Positions 1 through 6,731 of a stretch of 15,214 nt of DNA are shown one piece after another (the first letter of the stretch is position 1; every line of letters begins with the position of its first letter). The notes below the pieces were generated by a model that saw nothing but the letters and a program-made list of their open reading frames with translations, ran no database searches and was not told the DNA's origin. Source of the stretch: Azophilus sp964572185 (GTDB lineage: Bacteria > Pseudomonadota > Gammaproteobacteria > Pseudomonadales > Azotimanducaceae); assembly GCA_964572185.1 (NCBI GenBank), contig CAZNFI010000069.1, positions 1 to 15,214 on the forward strand, read 5' to 3'. The position numbers and the translations under genes were made by a program.

Positions 1-164
1 GCAAAAGTCCGCCGGCATTCGAACGCCGCTGCATCCCGCCTGACTGCGTCGCTTGCAAAGCGCCTCGTCGCTCAAATATGCCCGAGATTCTCGCTCCTCG
101 CGCCTTGCCAGGCGGGCGCGCCCTCCGGGAGCTCTGAAATACAAGGAATTAACCTGACAGGACA
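1..164. repeat. Gene-free stretch resembling a dispersed extragenic repeat, downstream of rhdA
   Basis: No credible reading frame covers this stretch. It has an 8-bp inverted pair, CCCGCCTG at 35-42 and CAGGCGGG at 109-116. Between them are two similar C/T/G-rich blocks, CTCGTCGCTC (63-72) and CTCGCTCCTCGCG (90-102). Near the left edge CGGCATTCGAACGCCG (13-28) can fold; on the minus strand this hairpin is followed shortly by TTTT, so it could weakly stop rhdA transcription. The overall pattern (GGCAAGGCGCGAGGAGCGA and then GGCGGACTTTT on the minus strand) matches my memory of intergenic repeats common in proteobacteria. That last point is recall, not a search. The window edge probably cuts the element. 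Confidence 0.4.
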
Positions 165-968
165 CTAGTCACCGGCGGTAAACGGCAGATCGTCCCGGTT
201 GCCCCACTCCGCCCAGGACCCGTGATAGGCGCGAATGTCCGGGTAATCCAGAAGTCGGGCCACCAGGTAGGAAAGCCCCGAGCGGTGGTGGGTCTGGCAG
301 TGGGTGATTATGGACTTGTCGCGGCCGATGCCGTGCCGGTCCAGGAGCCCCTGCAGGTCGGTGCGCAGTCGCTGGCTGTCGGAGGCATCCTTCAGGTCGA
401 GCCAGTCGAGGTTGACGGCGCCGGGAACGTGGCCGGCGTGCCGGGCGGCGCGGCGCAGGCCCCGGAATTCCTCGGCGGAGCGAACGTCCCAGATGACCTG
501 ACCCGGATCATCGATGGCGTTCAGCACATCTTCCGCTTCGGCGATCGGCATGGGATCAACCTGCAGGGCGACTTCGGTGGGCCGCACGGCGGTTCCGGGC
601 CCCCGCTCGACCGGGCGTCCCGTGGCGATCCAGGCGTCGATGCCGCCGTTCAGGTAACGCCAGCGGCGGTGGCCGATCACATCGAGAGTCCACAGGAAGC
701 GGCCGGCCCAGCCGCCGCCTTCGTCGTCGAGGGCAACGATGTCCAGGTCCGGCCGGTAGCCGATGCGCGAGAACAGCGCCGTCAACCGGTCGAGCTGCGG
801 CAGCCGGCCGCTGGCGGGGGGCACACCGGACACCAGTTCCCGGGGTTCCACCAGTGCCGCGCCGGGAACGTGGGCGGCCATGTAGCTGGCGGGTTCGACG
901 ACCTGAACCAGCAGGCCGGCCTCGTCGAGGTCGAGGTTGTCGGCTTCGATGAGTCGTGCCGGTTGAAT
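165..968 (-). CDS. rhdA: Thiosulfate sulfurtransferase (rhodanese) RhdA, start codon uncertain
   Basis: Two-domain rhodanese that moves sulfane sulfur from thiosulfate or a similar donor to a thiophilic acceptor through a cysteine persulfide, probably in the cytoplasm. The N-terminal domain carries DDEGGGWAGRF and LNGGIDAW. The C-terminal domain carries the catalytic loop HCQTHHRSG, with the cysteine codon at 297-299, and ends GSWAEWGNRDDLPF. The loop CQTHHR is the hallmark of Azotobacter/Pseudomonas RhdA. The first ATG (879-881) would drop the opening strand, yet homologous sequence (LIEADNLDLDEAG, then PASYMAAHVPGAALVEP) continues upstream to about 953. The in-frame stop is at 984-986, and no ATG, GTG or TTG lies between it and 881. 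I therefore place the start at ATT 966-968, giving 267 residues against about 271 in the family. It lies 4 bases after the yacG stop, so the two are probably co-transcribed. Family and frame are near certain; the start is inferred. Confidence 0.88.
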   Translation of the reverse strand: MQPARLIEADNLDLDEAGLLVQVVEPASYMAAHVPGAALVEPRELVSGVPPASGRLPQLDRLTALFSRIGYRPDLDIVALDDEGGGWAGRFLWTLDVIGHRRWRYLNGGIDAWIATGRPVERGPGTAVRPTEVALQVDPMPIAEAEDVLNAIDDPGQVIWDVRSAEEFRGLRRAARHAGHVPGAVNLDWLDLKDASDSQRLRTDLQGLLDRHGIGRDKSIITHCQTHHRSGLSYLVARLLDYPDIRAYHGSWAEWGNRDDLPFTAGD

Positions 969-972
969 GGGA

Positions 973-1167
973 CTATCTCGGATTCAGTTCGTTGGACAGT
1001 ACATCGCCAAACTTCTCGCCCGGAATCGTGTGGGCTTCATCGGCCCAGGCGCCGAAGTCGATCAGGCGGCAGCGTTTCGAGCAGAACGGGCGGAAGGGGT
1101 TGGAAGGCGTCCATTTCACCGGCTTGCGGCAGGTCGGGCAGGGCAGTATGCGTGCGGTTTCGGACAT
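973..1167 (-). CDS. yacG: DNA gyrase inhibitor YacG, zinc-binding
   Basis: A 64-residue protein of the YacG family. In E. coli this protein binds the GyrB subunit and blocks DNA binding by gyrase. A zinc knuckle is visible: CPTC at residues 10-13 and FCSKRC with cysteines 29 and 33. It is followed by the family signature CRLIDFGAWADE and a tail ending IPGEKFGDVLSNELNPR. Length matches the usual 60-70 residues. The frame stays open far upstream across orn, but the family begins at this Met (SETARILPCPTC), so the longer frame is a shadow. No strong ribosome site precedes the ATG. It is the first gene of a short minus-strand unit with rhdA and diverges from orn across 156 bases. In E. coli yacG sits with coaE and zapD, so the location here is different. 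Confidence 0.92.
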   Translation of the reverse strand: MSETARILPCPTCRKPVKWTPSNPFRPFCSKRCRLIDFGAWADEAHTIPGEKFGDVLSNELNPR

Positions 1168-1323
1168 GTGGGGCGTGCCGGTCAGGTGGTGGCTGGGGAA
1201 TTGGCGATCACCGGCGGGAGCATAACCCGATTGCGGGTGCGGCGGCATCATCGGCACGGCAACCGACGCGGATCGGACTGCTTTGATAACCTTGTCCCGG
1301 AACTGGAATACCCGAACAGCACG

Positions 1324-1866
1324 ATGGCGCGGCAAGATCGACTCATTTGGATGGACTTGGAGATGACGGGCCTGAACCCGGAGCGCGATGTCATCATCGA
1401 AATCGCCACCATCGTTACCGACAACCGCCTTGCCGTCGTCGCTGAAGGGCCCGTGTTCGCCATTGCTCAACCGCAGGAAAAGCTCGATGCCATGGATGAC
1501 TGGAACCGCACCCACCACGGCGCATCGGGCCTGCTCGAACGGGTTCTCGCCAGCCGGGTTGCCGTCGGCGACGCGGAAACCGCGACCTTGCGCTTCCTCG
1601 AGCAGCACGTGCCGCGGGGCGCATCACCGCTGTGCGGCAATACCATCTGGCAGGACCGCCGATTCCTGGCGCGCTACATGCCCGCCCTGGAGAGCCACAT
1701 GCACTACCGTAACATCGATGTCAGCAGCATCAAGGAGTTGGTGGCGCGCTGGCGTCCGGAGTTGATGGGGGGATTTTCCAAGAAGAACCGGCACACGGCG
1801 CTGGCGGACATCCGCGAGTCAATCGGCGAACTGGCCTATTACCGCGAGCACGTGTTCAGGTTGTAA
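1324..1866 (+). CDS. orn: Oligoribonuclease Orn
   Basis: A DEDDh 3'-to-5' exoribonuclease that degrades RNA fragments of two to five bases, including pGpG from cyclic-di-GMP turnover, down to mononucleotides in the cytoplasm. The protein has 180 residues (E. coli 181). It shows all acidic metal ligands: D11 and E13 in WMDLEMTGL, D111 in NTIWQDRRF, and H157 and D162 in HTALADIRES. The family block RNIDVSSIKEL sits at 129-139. The start is the ATG giving MARQDRLIWMDLEM, the expected N-terminus; a weak purine run (GGAACTGGAA) lies 15-24 bases upstream. It stands alone on the plus strand: its 5' end faces yacG and its 3' end meets queG across 85 bases. In Pseudomonas the same gene neighbours queG. 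Confidence 0.97.
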   Translation: MARQDRLIWMDLEMTGLNPERDVIIEIATIVTDNRLAVVAEGPVFAIAQPQEKLDAMDDWNRTHHGASGLLERVLASRVAVGDAETATLRFLEQHVPRGASPLCGNTIWQDRRFLARYMPALESHMHYRNIDVSSIKELVARWRPELMGGFSKKNRHTALADIRESIGELAYYREHVFRL

Positions 1867-1951
1867 GCGAACTCGCCAGCGTCCATTACCACTTTTGTGA
1901 GGCACGAATCGGCGTCCGCTGCAGGAAGTTGGAGACGGATGAGTACCAGCT
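1867..1951. other. Convergent gap between orn and queG
   Basis: These 85 bases separate two genes that end towards each other. I see no strong hairpin followed by a T-run on either strand, so no intrinsic terminator can be called. Termination may depend on Rho, or the transcripts may overlap. Confidence 0.4.
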
Positions 1952-3076
1952 TCAAGCCGCGGATTTGGCCTGCAACCGCTCAAGGGCCCAGACCAGATGT
2001 TCTCGCAGCATCGGGGAGGCGTCCGGCAGCCGTTCGCGCAGTGCCCGCATGACCGCCGGCGATGCGGAGCCGTTGCCGAGCGCCACTGCCAGGTTGCGCT
2101 GCCAGCGCTGGTAGTCGATGCGGCGCAGCGGCGAGCCTTCGGTACGGCGCAGGAAGGTCTGCTCATCCCACTCGAACAGCTCCAGCAGCGTGGCGTTGTC
2201 CAGGCGCAGGGGTAGGCCGGGGTCTGCGTGCGCCGCGTTGCGCCCGTGCAGTTCGCGCGGCAGGAAGGCTGGTTCGCCGGTGGTTTGCGGTTCGCGGTTC
2301 CAGGGGCAGTAGATCTGGCAGTCGTCGCAGCCGAATATGCGATTGCCGATCAACGGGCGCAGTTCTTCGGGTATCGACGACTTGTGCTCGATGGTCAGAT
2401 AGGAGATGCAGCGCCGCGCATCGAGTTGCCTGGGGCCGACGATGGCCCCCGTGGGGCAGACGGTCATGCAGGCCCGGCAGCTTCCGCAACGGTCGTGCTG
2501 AGCGGACGCCGTGTGCGGCAGCGGGATGTTGGTGTAGATCTCGCCGATGAAGAACCAGCTTCCCGCGTCCGCATGAATCAGCAGGGTGTGCTTGCCGATC
2601 CAGCCGAGCCCGGCCTGCTCGCCGAGCGCTTTCTCGAGCACCGGCGCGCTGTCGGTGAAGGCCCGAAAGCGCGCATCGACCTGCTGTGCGGCGCCGTCGA
2701 TGCGGTCGGCGAGTCTTGCCAGGCGACGCCGCATCAGCTTGTGGTAGTCGCGCCCGAGCGCGTAGCGGGCAATGTATGCCCGATCCGGTTCGGCCAGGGT
2801 TTCGACCGGTTCGCTGCCGGCGGCAAGATAGTTCATGCGCGCGGAGATCACCGTGCACGTGTCTGGCTCGAGCAGCGGCGGGTGCAGCCGCTTTTCCAGA
2901 TTGCGTGCCAGGTACCCCATTTCGCCGTGGAACCCGGCCTGCAGCCAGCGTCGCACGTGCGGCGCCTGGCTGGACAGGTCGACGCCGGTGATGCCGACCT
3001 GTTCAAAGCCGAACTCCCCGGCCCAGCGTTCGATATCTCTGACCAGTCCGTCCGTGGAAGCGCATTGCGGCATCAT
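1952..3076 (-). CDS. queG: Epoxyqueuosine reductase QueG
   Basis: Cobalamin-dependent iron-sulfur enzyme for the last step of queuosine synthesis: it reduces epoxyqueuosine to queuosine in the wobble base of GUN-anticodon tRNAs. It has 374 residues. Early blocks are GFEQVGITGVDL (23-34) and the conserved RYALGRDYHK (104-113). TDSAPVLEK (141-149) contains the presumed proton-donor Asp143. AGLGWIGKHTLLI (155-167) follows. The ferredoxin-like part has CGSCRACMTVCP (cysteines 197, 200, 203, 207) and then C250, C253 and C257 in FGCDDCQIYCPWN, enough for two 4Fe-4S clusters. The C-terminal part (WQRNLAVALGNG, MLREHLVWALERL) is the HEAT-like tRNA-binding region. The ATG at 3074-3076 is followed by a second ATG; neither has a ribosome site, and a TATACT box lies just upstream, so translation may start without a leader. 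It diverges from nnr. Confidence 0.97.
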   Translation of the reverse strand: MMPQCASTDGLVRDIERWAGEFGFEQVGITGVDLSSQAPHVRRWLQAGFHGEMGYLARNLEKRLHPPLLEPDTCTVISARMNYLAAGSEPVETLAEPDRAYIARYALGRDYHKLMRRRLARLADRIDGAAQQVDARFRAFTDSAPVLEKALGEQAGLGWIGKHTLLIHADAGSWFFIGEIYTNIPLPHTASAQHDRCGSCRACMTVCPTGAIVGPRQLDARRCISYLTIEHKSSIPEELRPLIGNRIFGCDDCQIYCPWNREPQTTGEPAFLPRELHGRNAAHADPGLPLRLDNATLLELFEWDEQTFLRRTEGSPLRRIDYQRWQRNLAVALGNGSASPAVMRALRERLPDASPMLREHLVWALERLQAKSAA

Positions 3077-3082
3077 GGTCGC

Positions 3083-3090
3083 AGTATAAT
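3083..3090. promoter_or_regulatory. Overlapping divergent -10 boxes between queG and nnr
   Basis: The plus strand reads TATAAT at 3085-3090, a perfect -10 hexamer. The minus strand reads TATACT over 3088-3083, a five-of-six match. With the usual 6-7 bases from the box to the start of transcription, the plus transcript would begin near 3097-3098 and the minus one near 3076. These are almost exactly the GTG of nnr (3099) and the ATG of queG (3076). Neither strand has a clear -35 box at 16-18 bases. Neither gene has a Shine-Dalgarno site. A shared, near-symmetric -10 box is a known design for bidirectional bacterial promoters; use here is inferred. Confidence 0.6.
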
Positions 3091-3098
3091 GCGCACCG

Positions 3099-4547
3099 GT
3101 GACGAGTCTTTATACAAGCGCCCAGTGCCGCGAACTCGACCGCATCGCCATCGAGGAGCATGGCCTTCCCGGTTTCGAACTGATGCTGCGCGCGGGCCGT
3201 GCGGCGTTCGATGTATTGGCCGGGCGGTGGCCGCGCGCCGCTGCCATCTCCGTGTTCTGCGGCAAGGGCAACAACGCCGGCGACGGTTACGTCATTGCCG
3301 GCCTGGCCAGCGAGATCGGTCTCGATGCCCAGGTACTGCAGGTGGGCGCGGGCGAGCTGCGCGGCGATGCCGCCAGGGCTCGTGGCTGGGCGGCTGAGCG
3401 GGGCGTGACCGCAGTGCCAGCGGAGCAGCCGGCGCGCGGCGAAGTATTCGTCGATGCGCTGCTGGGCACCGGGCTGCAAGGGCCGCCCCGGGAACCCTTT
3501 GCCAGCGCCATTGACCGCATCAACGCAAGCGGCCGGCCGGTGCTTGCCGTGGATGTGCCAAGCGGGGCGAGCGGCGACAACGGAGCGGTGCACGGCCAAG
3601 CCGTTCGGGCGGATGTCACGGTCAGCTTCATCGGCGCCAAGATCGGCCTGCACACCGGCCCGGCGCTGGCGTTCCGGGGCGATCTGGTGCATGCGCAGCT
3701 CGGCGTTCCGCAATCGGTCATGGATGCGGTGCCGGGCTGTCCGCTGCTGACCTTCGAGGCGGGATCGCTGCCGTCCCTGGGCGTCAACCTGTACAAGCAC
3801 CGTGCCGGTCATCTGGTGGTAGTCGGCGGCGACTTCAACATGGGGGGTGCCCCGCTCATGGCCGCGGAGGCTGCGCTGCGCACCGGTGCCGGGTTGGTGA
3901 GCGTCGTTACCCGGGCGGCGCACCGCCCGGCGATTCTCGCGCGCCGCCCGGAGATCATGGTTCAGGATGCCGACCAGCAGGAAGCGGTGCACGAACTGCT
4001 GCACCGCGCTACCGCGATTGCCCTGGGTCCGGGTATCGGTCGCGGCCCCTGGGGGGAGCAGCTGTTTCGCCGGGCGCTGGCGATGCCGGTGCCGATGCTG
4101 ATCGATGCCGATGGGTTGCGCTGGCTGGCCGAACTCGAGCAGCGCCCCCCCGGCGCATCGGTGATAACGCCGCACGCGGCGGAAGCGGCGCAACTGCTTG
4201 GCTTGAGCGTGGCGGAGGTCGAGGCCGACCGTCCCGGAACGGCGCTGCGCCTGGCGGAGCGGACCGGCGGCGTGGCGGTGCTCAAGGGCGCCGGCAGCAT
4301 CTGCGCGGCCCAGCAACTGCTCGGCGTCTGCGGCCACGGCAATCCGGGCATGGCCACAGCGGGCATGGGCGATGTGCTGAGTGGCGTCATCGGCAGCCTG
4401 CTCGCCCAGGGGTTTGACGCTGCCCGGTCGGCGACGCTGGGCACCTGTCTGCACGGCCGTGCCGCAGACCTGGCCGCGCAACGCCGCAGCCGGCGTGGCC
4501 TGGTCGCCACCGACCTGTTCGAGACTATTGCCGGGTTACTGGATTGA
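3099..4547 (+). CDS. nnr: Bifunctional NAD(P)H-hydrate epimerase / ADP-dependent dehydratase Nnr
   Basis: Metabolite-repair enzyme. The N-terminal YjeF_N domain interconverts the R and S hydrates of damaged NAD(P)H, and the C-terminal ribokinase-like domain dehydrates the S form using ADP. It has 482 residues. Epimerase half, about 1-215: GKGNNAGDGYVIAGLA (55-70), VDALLGTG (118-125), VDVPSGASG (151-159). Dehydratase half, about 225-482: KHRAGHLVVVGG (233-244), ALRTGAGLVSV (259-269), IDADGL (335-340), ITPHAAEAAQLLG (356-368), and GNPGMATAGMGDVLSG (414-429), whose aspartate is the catalytic base in the family. The GTG at 3099 gives SLYTSAQCRELDR, the expected start; the next in-frame ATG is far inside. 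No ribosome site precedes it and a TATAAT box ends 8 bases upstream, so the message may be leaderless. First gene of the long plus-strand run. Formerly yjeF. Confidence 0.97.
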   Translation: MTSLYTSAQCRELDRIAIEEHGLPGFELMLRAGRAAFDVLAGRWPRAAAISVFCGKGNNAGDGYVIAGLASEIGLDAQVLQVGAGELRGDAARARGWAAERGVTAVPAEQPARGEVFVDALLGTGLQGPPREPFASAIDRINASGRPVLAVDVPSGASGDNGAVHGQAVRADVTVSFIGAKIGLHTGPALAFRGDLVHAQLGVPQSVMDAVPGCPLLTFEAGSLPSLGVNLYKHRAGHLVVVGGDFNMGGAPLMAAEAALRTGAGLVSVVTRAAHRPAILARRPEIMVQDADQQEAVHELLHRATAIALGPGIGRGPWGEQLFRRALAMPVPMLIDADGLRWLAELEQRPPGASVITPHAAEAAQLLGLSVAEVEADRPGTALRLAERTGGVAVLKGAGSICAAQQLLGVCGHGNPGMATAGMGDVLSGVIGSLLAQGFDAARSATLGTCLHGRAADLAAQRRSRRGLVATDLFETIAGLLD

Positions 4548-4666
4548 ATGCGGGAATCTGCGGGTCGGTGAACGTTCAGCGGCGCGCCGCACCGCTTAGC
4601 GTGGCGCCATCGGCGGGGGCTGTTGCGATTGCCGCGACATCGTACCCGGGCGCTGTGGATTGAAGG
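4548..4666 (+). other. Gap nnr-tsaE with a GC palindrome
   Basis: 119 bases without a credible gene. GCGGCGCGCCGC at 4579-4590 is a perfect 12-bp palindrome, and AGCGG (4578-4582) can also pair with CCGCT (4592-4596). No T-run follows, so this is not an intrinsic terminator. I find no convincing promoter. The purines just before the tsaE ATG (GAAGG, 4662-4666) abut the start codon, closer than is usual for a ribosome site. Confidence 0.35.
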
Positions 4667-5134
4667 ATGGCCAAGGAAACGAAATTGCTGCGCAATGAAC
4701 AGGCGACGCTCGAACTGGGTGCCGGGCTGGCCGGGTTGCTGACGGCAAAGCAGGGGTTTGCCGGTGACGCGGTGGTGTTCCTCAAGGGGGAACTCGGCGC
4801 TGGCAAGACCACGCTGGTACGCGGCATACTTCGCGCGTTGGGATTTTCCGGGCCCGTAAAGAGCCCCACCTACACATTGCTGGAGCCCTATGACGAGTAC
4901 CGGGTCTTGCATTTCGATTTCTATCGAATTGGCGACAGCCAGGAACTCGACTTCATCGGCATCGACGATCACATGGCCGCTCCGTTCATAAAGCTCATTG
5001 AGTGGCCGGAGCGCGCGCTCGGGCGCCTGCCGCCCCCCGACCTCGAAATTGCCCTGCGCGTCGAGAAAGCCGGGCGCAGCGCAGCGATTGTCTACCCGGC
5101 AAAGTCAACTGCCGCCGGGGTCGGGGCTCGTTAA
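4667..5134 (+). CDS. tsaE: tRNA threonylcarbamoyladenosine biosynthesis ATPase TsaE
   Basis: P-loop ATPase that works with TsaB and TsaD to put the threonylcarbamoyl group on A37 of ANN-decoding tRNAs (t6A). It has 155 residues. Visible family blocks: NEQATLELG near the start (10-18), Walker A GELGAGKTT (41-49), the switch-like KSPTYTLLEPY (65-75), HFDFYRIGD (82-90) and IEWPERA (111-117). All residues I would expect for nucleotide binding are present. The ATG fits the N-terminus of homologues; a GTG 12 bases upstream is blocked by a stop. The gene lies 119 bases after nnr and 30 before the amiB ATG, an order shared with Pseudomonas and E. coli (yjeE-amiB). The last 15 residues (STAAGVGAR and before) look unconserved. 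Confidence 0.96.
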   Translation: MAKETKLLRNEQATLELGAGLAGLLTAKQGFAGDAVVFLKGELGAGKTTLVRGILRALGFSGPVKSPTYTLLEPYDEYRVLHFDFYRIGDSQELDFIGIDDHMAAPFIKLIEWPERALGRLPPPDLEIALRVEKAGRSAAIVYPAKSTAAGVGAR

Positions 5135-5164
5135 CGTGTATTCGCGTGCCGGATCAGGATCCGG

Positions 5165-6616
5165 ATGTGCCCGTTGCAGGCCCGAACAGGCGGCCTTGGT
5201 TGCGCACTGGCACGCCAGCGTTTCGGCGGCAGGGAAGCAGTAGCGGTGGCCGCTGCCCACAACCGGGGTCTTGCGCTACGGCGCGGGTGGTGGCGGTCGC
5301 GAATAGCCACAGCCGTTGCGGCCGTGCTGCTGCCTTGCCTGACGGCGCATGGCGCGGTGGTGGACCAGGTGCGCATGCACGAGGCGCCGGAGTACACCCG
5401 GGTGGTGTTCGAGTCATCCGAATCGATCAGTTGCGCGGTGTTTCAACTGGCCGACCCTTACCGGGTGGTGGTCGACCTGAAGAATGCCACCCTGAAGTCC
5501 GGGCTCGACCCGCGGCGGCCGGCCCGCGGCCACAAGCGCATCATGAATGTTCGCACGGCGCCGCGGGGTTCGGGACAGCGGCTGGTACTCGACATGGCCG
5601 TGCAGGTCGACCCCAAACATTTCAGGCTCGACCCGGTTTCACCCTATGGCCATCGCCTGGTCATCGATCTGTTCGAGAAAGAAACAGACCGAGTCGAACC
5701 GCAACAACCGCCTCGGGAACCGGCGCAGACCGACCGACGTGACGTGGTGATTGCCATCGATGCCGGACACGGCGGCGAAGATCCGGGCGCAGTGGGCGCG
5801 CACGGCCTCTACGAAAAGACAGTGGTGCTGCAGATGGCGCGCAAACTGGCAGCCCTGTTCAACAGCTCGCCGGGCTATCGGGCCGTGCTGGTGCGCAAGG
5901 GCGATTACTACATACCGCTGCGCAAGCGCGTGGAAATCGCCCGCGATGCGCGGGCCGATCTGTTCGTGTCCATCCATGCGGATGCATTCAAGAGTCCGTC
6001 GGCCCACGGCGCATCGGTGTATGCGCTGTCGCAGCGCGGCGCTACCAGCGAGACGGCCCGCTGGCTGGCCGAGAAGGAGAACCGCTCGGACCTGATTGGC
6101 GGTGTCGGGAACGTCAGCCTCGATGACAAGGACGAACTGCTTGCCCAGGTATTGTTGGACCTGTCCATGGATGCCAACCTGGCGGCCAGCCTGGAGGCGG
6201 GCGAAGCCGTGCTGCAAAGTCTCGGTAGGGTGACCAAGCTGCACAGCAGGCAGGTGGGACAGGCGGGTTTCGTGGTGCTCAAGTCACCGGACATTCCGAG
6301 CCTGCTGGTAGAGACCGGCTACATATCCAACCCGCGGGAGGCGCGGCGGCTCAGCCAGGCGGACCACCAGCATCGCATCACCAGGGCGATTCACGCGGGG
6401 GTCACCTCTTACATGGCCAGTTCCCCGCCTGCCGGTACCGCCATTTCGGGAGGTGCAGTCCCGAGCAATCTGCGCTACGTCGTGGAACGCGGCGACACCC
6501 TGTCCGAGATAGCCGCACGCCACGGAACCAGCACCGCCGAAGTGCAAAGGGCGAATGGTCTGGATGGAGACCGCATCCGCGTCGGGCAGGTGATCCTGAT
6601 ACCGGTCAGGACCTGA
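5165..6616 (+). CDS. amiB: N-acetylmuramoyl-L-alanine amidase AmiB with LysM domain
   Basis: Periplasmic zinc amidase that cuts the peptide from MurNAc and splits septal peptidoglycan during division. Counting from ATG 5165: a hydrophobic export segment at about 47-63 (IATAVAAVLLPCLTAHG) with likely cleavage before AVVDQ; an AMIN domain at about 64-172, which targets such enzymes to the septum; the Amidase_3 domain at about 193-415 with zinc ligands H202 (DAGHGG), E217 (LYEK) and H271 (SIHAD) and catalytic E384 (LVETGYISN); and a LysM repeat at 437-480 (YVVERGDTLSEIAARHG to GQVILIPV). ATG 5165 has a well-spaced AGGA (5156-5159) but puts about 46 residues before the export core, long for a signal peptide. 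GTG 5246 gives a more normal signal of about 36 residues. I keep the ATG as the outer limit. The helix that blocks the active site until EnvC or NlpD binds probably lies near 300-365. Confidence 0.95.
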   Translation: MCPLQARTGGLGCALARQRFGGREAVAVAAAHNRGLALRRGWWRSRIATAVAAVLLPCLTAHGAVVDQVRMHEAPEYTRVVFESSESISCAVFQLADPYRVVVDLKNATLKSGLDPRRPARGHKRIMNVRTAPRGSGQRLVLDMAVQVDPKHFRLDPVSPYGHRLVIDLFEKETDRVEPQQPPREPAQTDRRDVVIAIDAGHGGEDPGAVGAHGLYEKTVVLQMARKLAALFNSSPGYRAVLVRKGDYYIPLRKRVEIARDARADLFVSIHADAFKSPSAHGASVYALSQRGATSETARWLAEKENRSDLIGGVGNVSLDDKDELLAQVLLDLSMDANLAASLEAGEAVLQSLGRVTKLHSRQVGQAGFVVLKSPDIPSLLVETGYISNPREARRLSQADHQHRITRAIHAGVTSYMASSPPAGTAISGGAVPSNLRYVVERGDTLSEIAARHGTSTAEVQRANGLDGDRIRVGQVILIPVRT

Positions 6617-6731
6617 CGGGGCGATGTACCGGCCGGGCAGGATAGCGGTGAACGGCAACGCACTCGACCGCCCGGTGCGCAGACGACCGGGGCAGCGTTC
6701 CACGGTGAAGGAAGAAACGCAGTGATATCGC
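6617..6731 (+). other. Gap amiB-mutL
   Basis: 115 bases without a credible gene or a clear promoter or terminator. The only useful signal is the purine run GAAGGAAG shortly before the mutL start. Confidence 0.35.

Noticed and set aside
8..30. TTCGAA-containing hairpin that looks like a tRNA T-arm
   Set aside because: No acceptor, D or anticodon arms can be placed around it on either strand, so it is not a tRNA within this window.
222..1286. A 354-residue plus-strand frame across rhdA and yacG
   Set aside because: It is the complement of the rhodanese and YacG genes, which are clearly coding on the minus strand.
1283..1311. TTGATA with a possible -10 as an orn promoter
   Set aside because: At 17 bases the downstream hexamer GAATAC matches the consensus too poorly to call.
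973..1608. N-terminal extension of yacG to 211 residues
   Set aside because: The extra part lies opposite orn and has no homology to YacG; the family starts at the Met at 1167.
3003..4481. A 492-residue minus-strand frame opposite nnr
   Set aside because: Shadow frame; it would cover the queG promoter and start and has low-complexity Arg/Gln/Ala content typical of antisense frames in GC-rich DNA.
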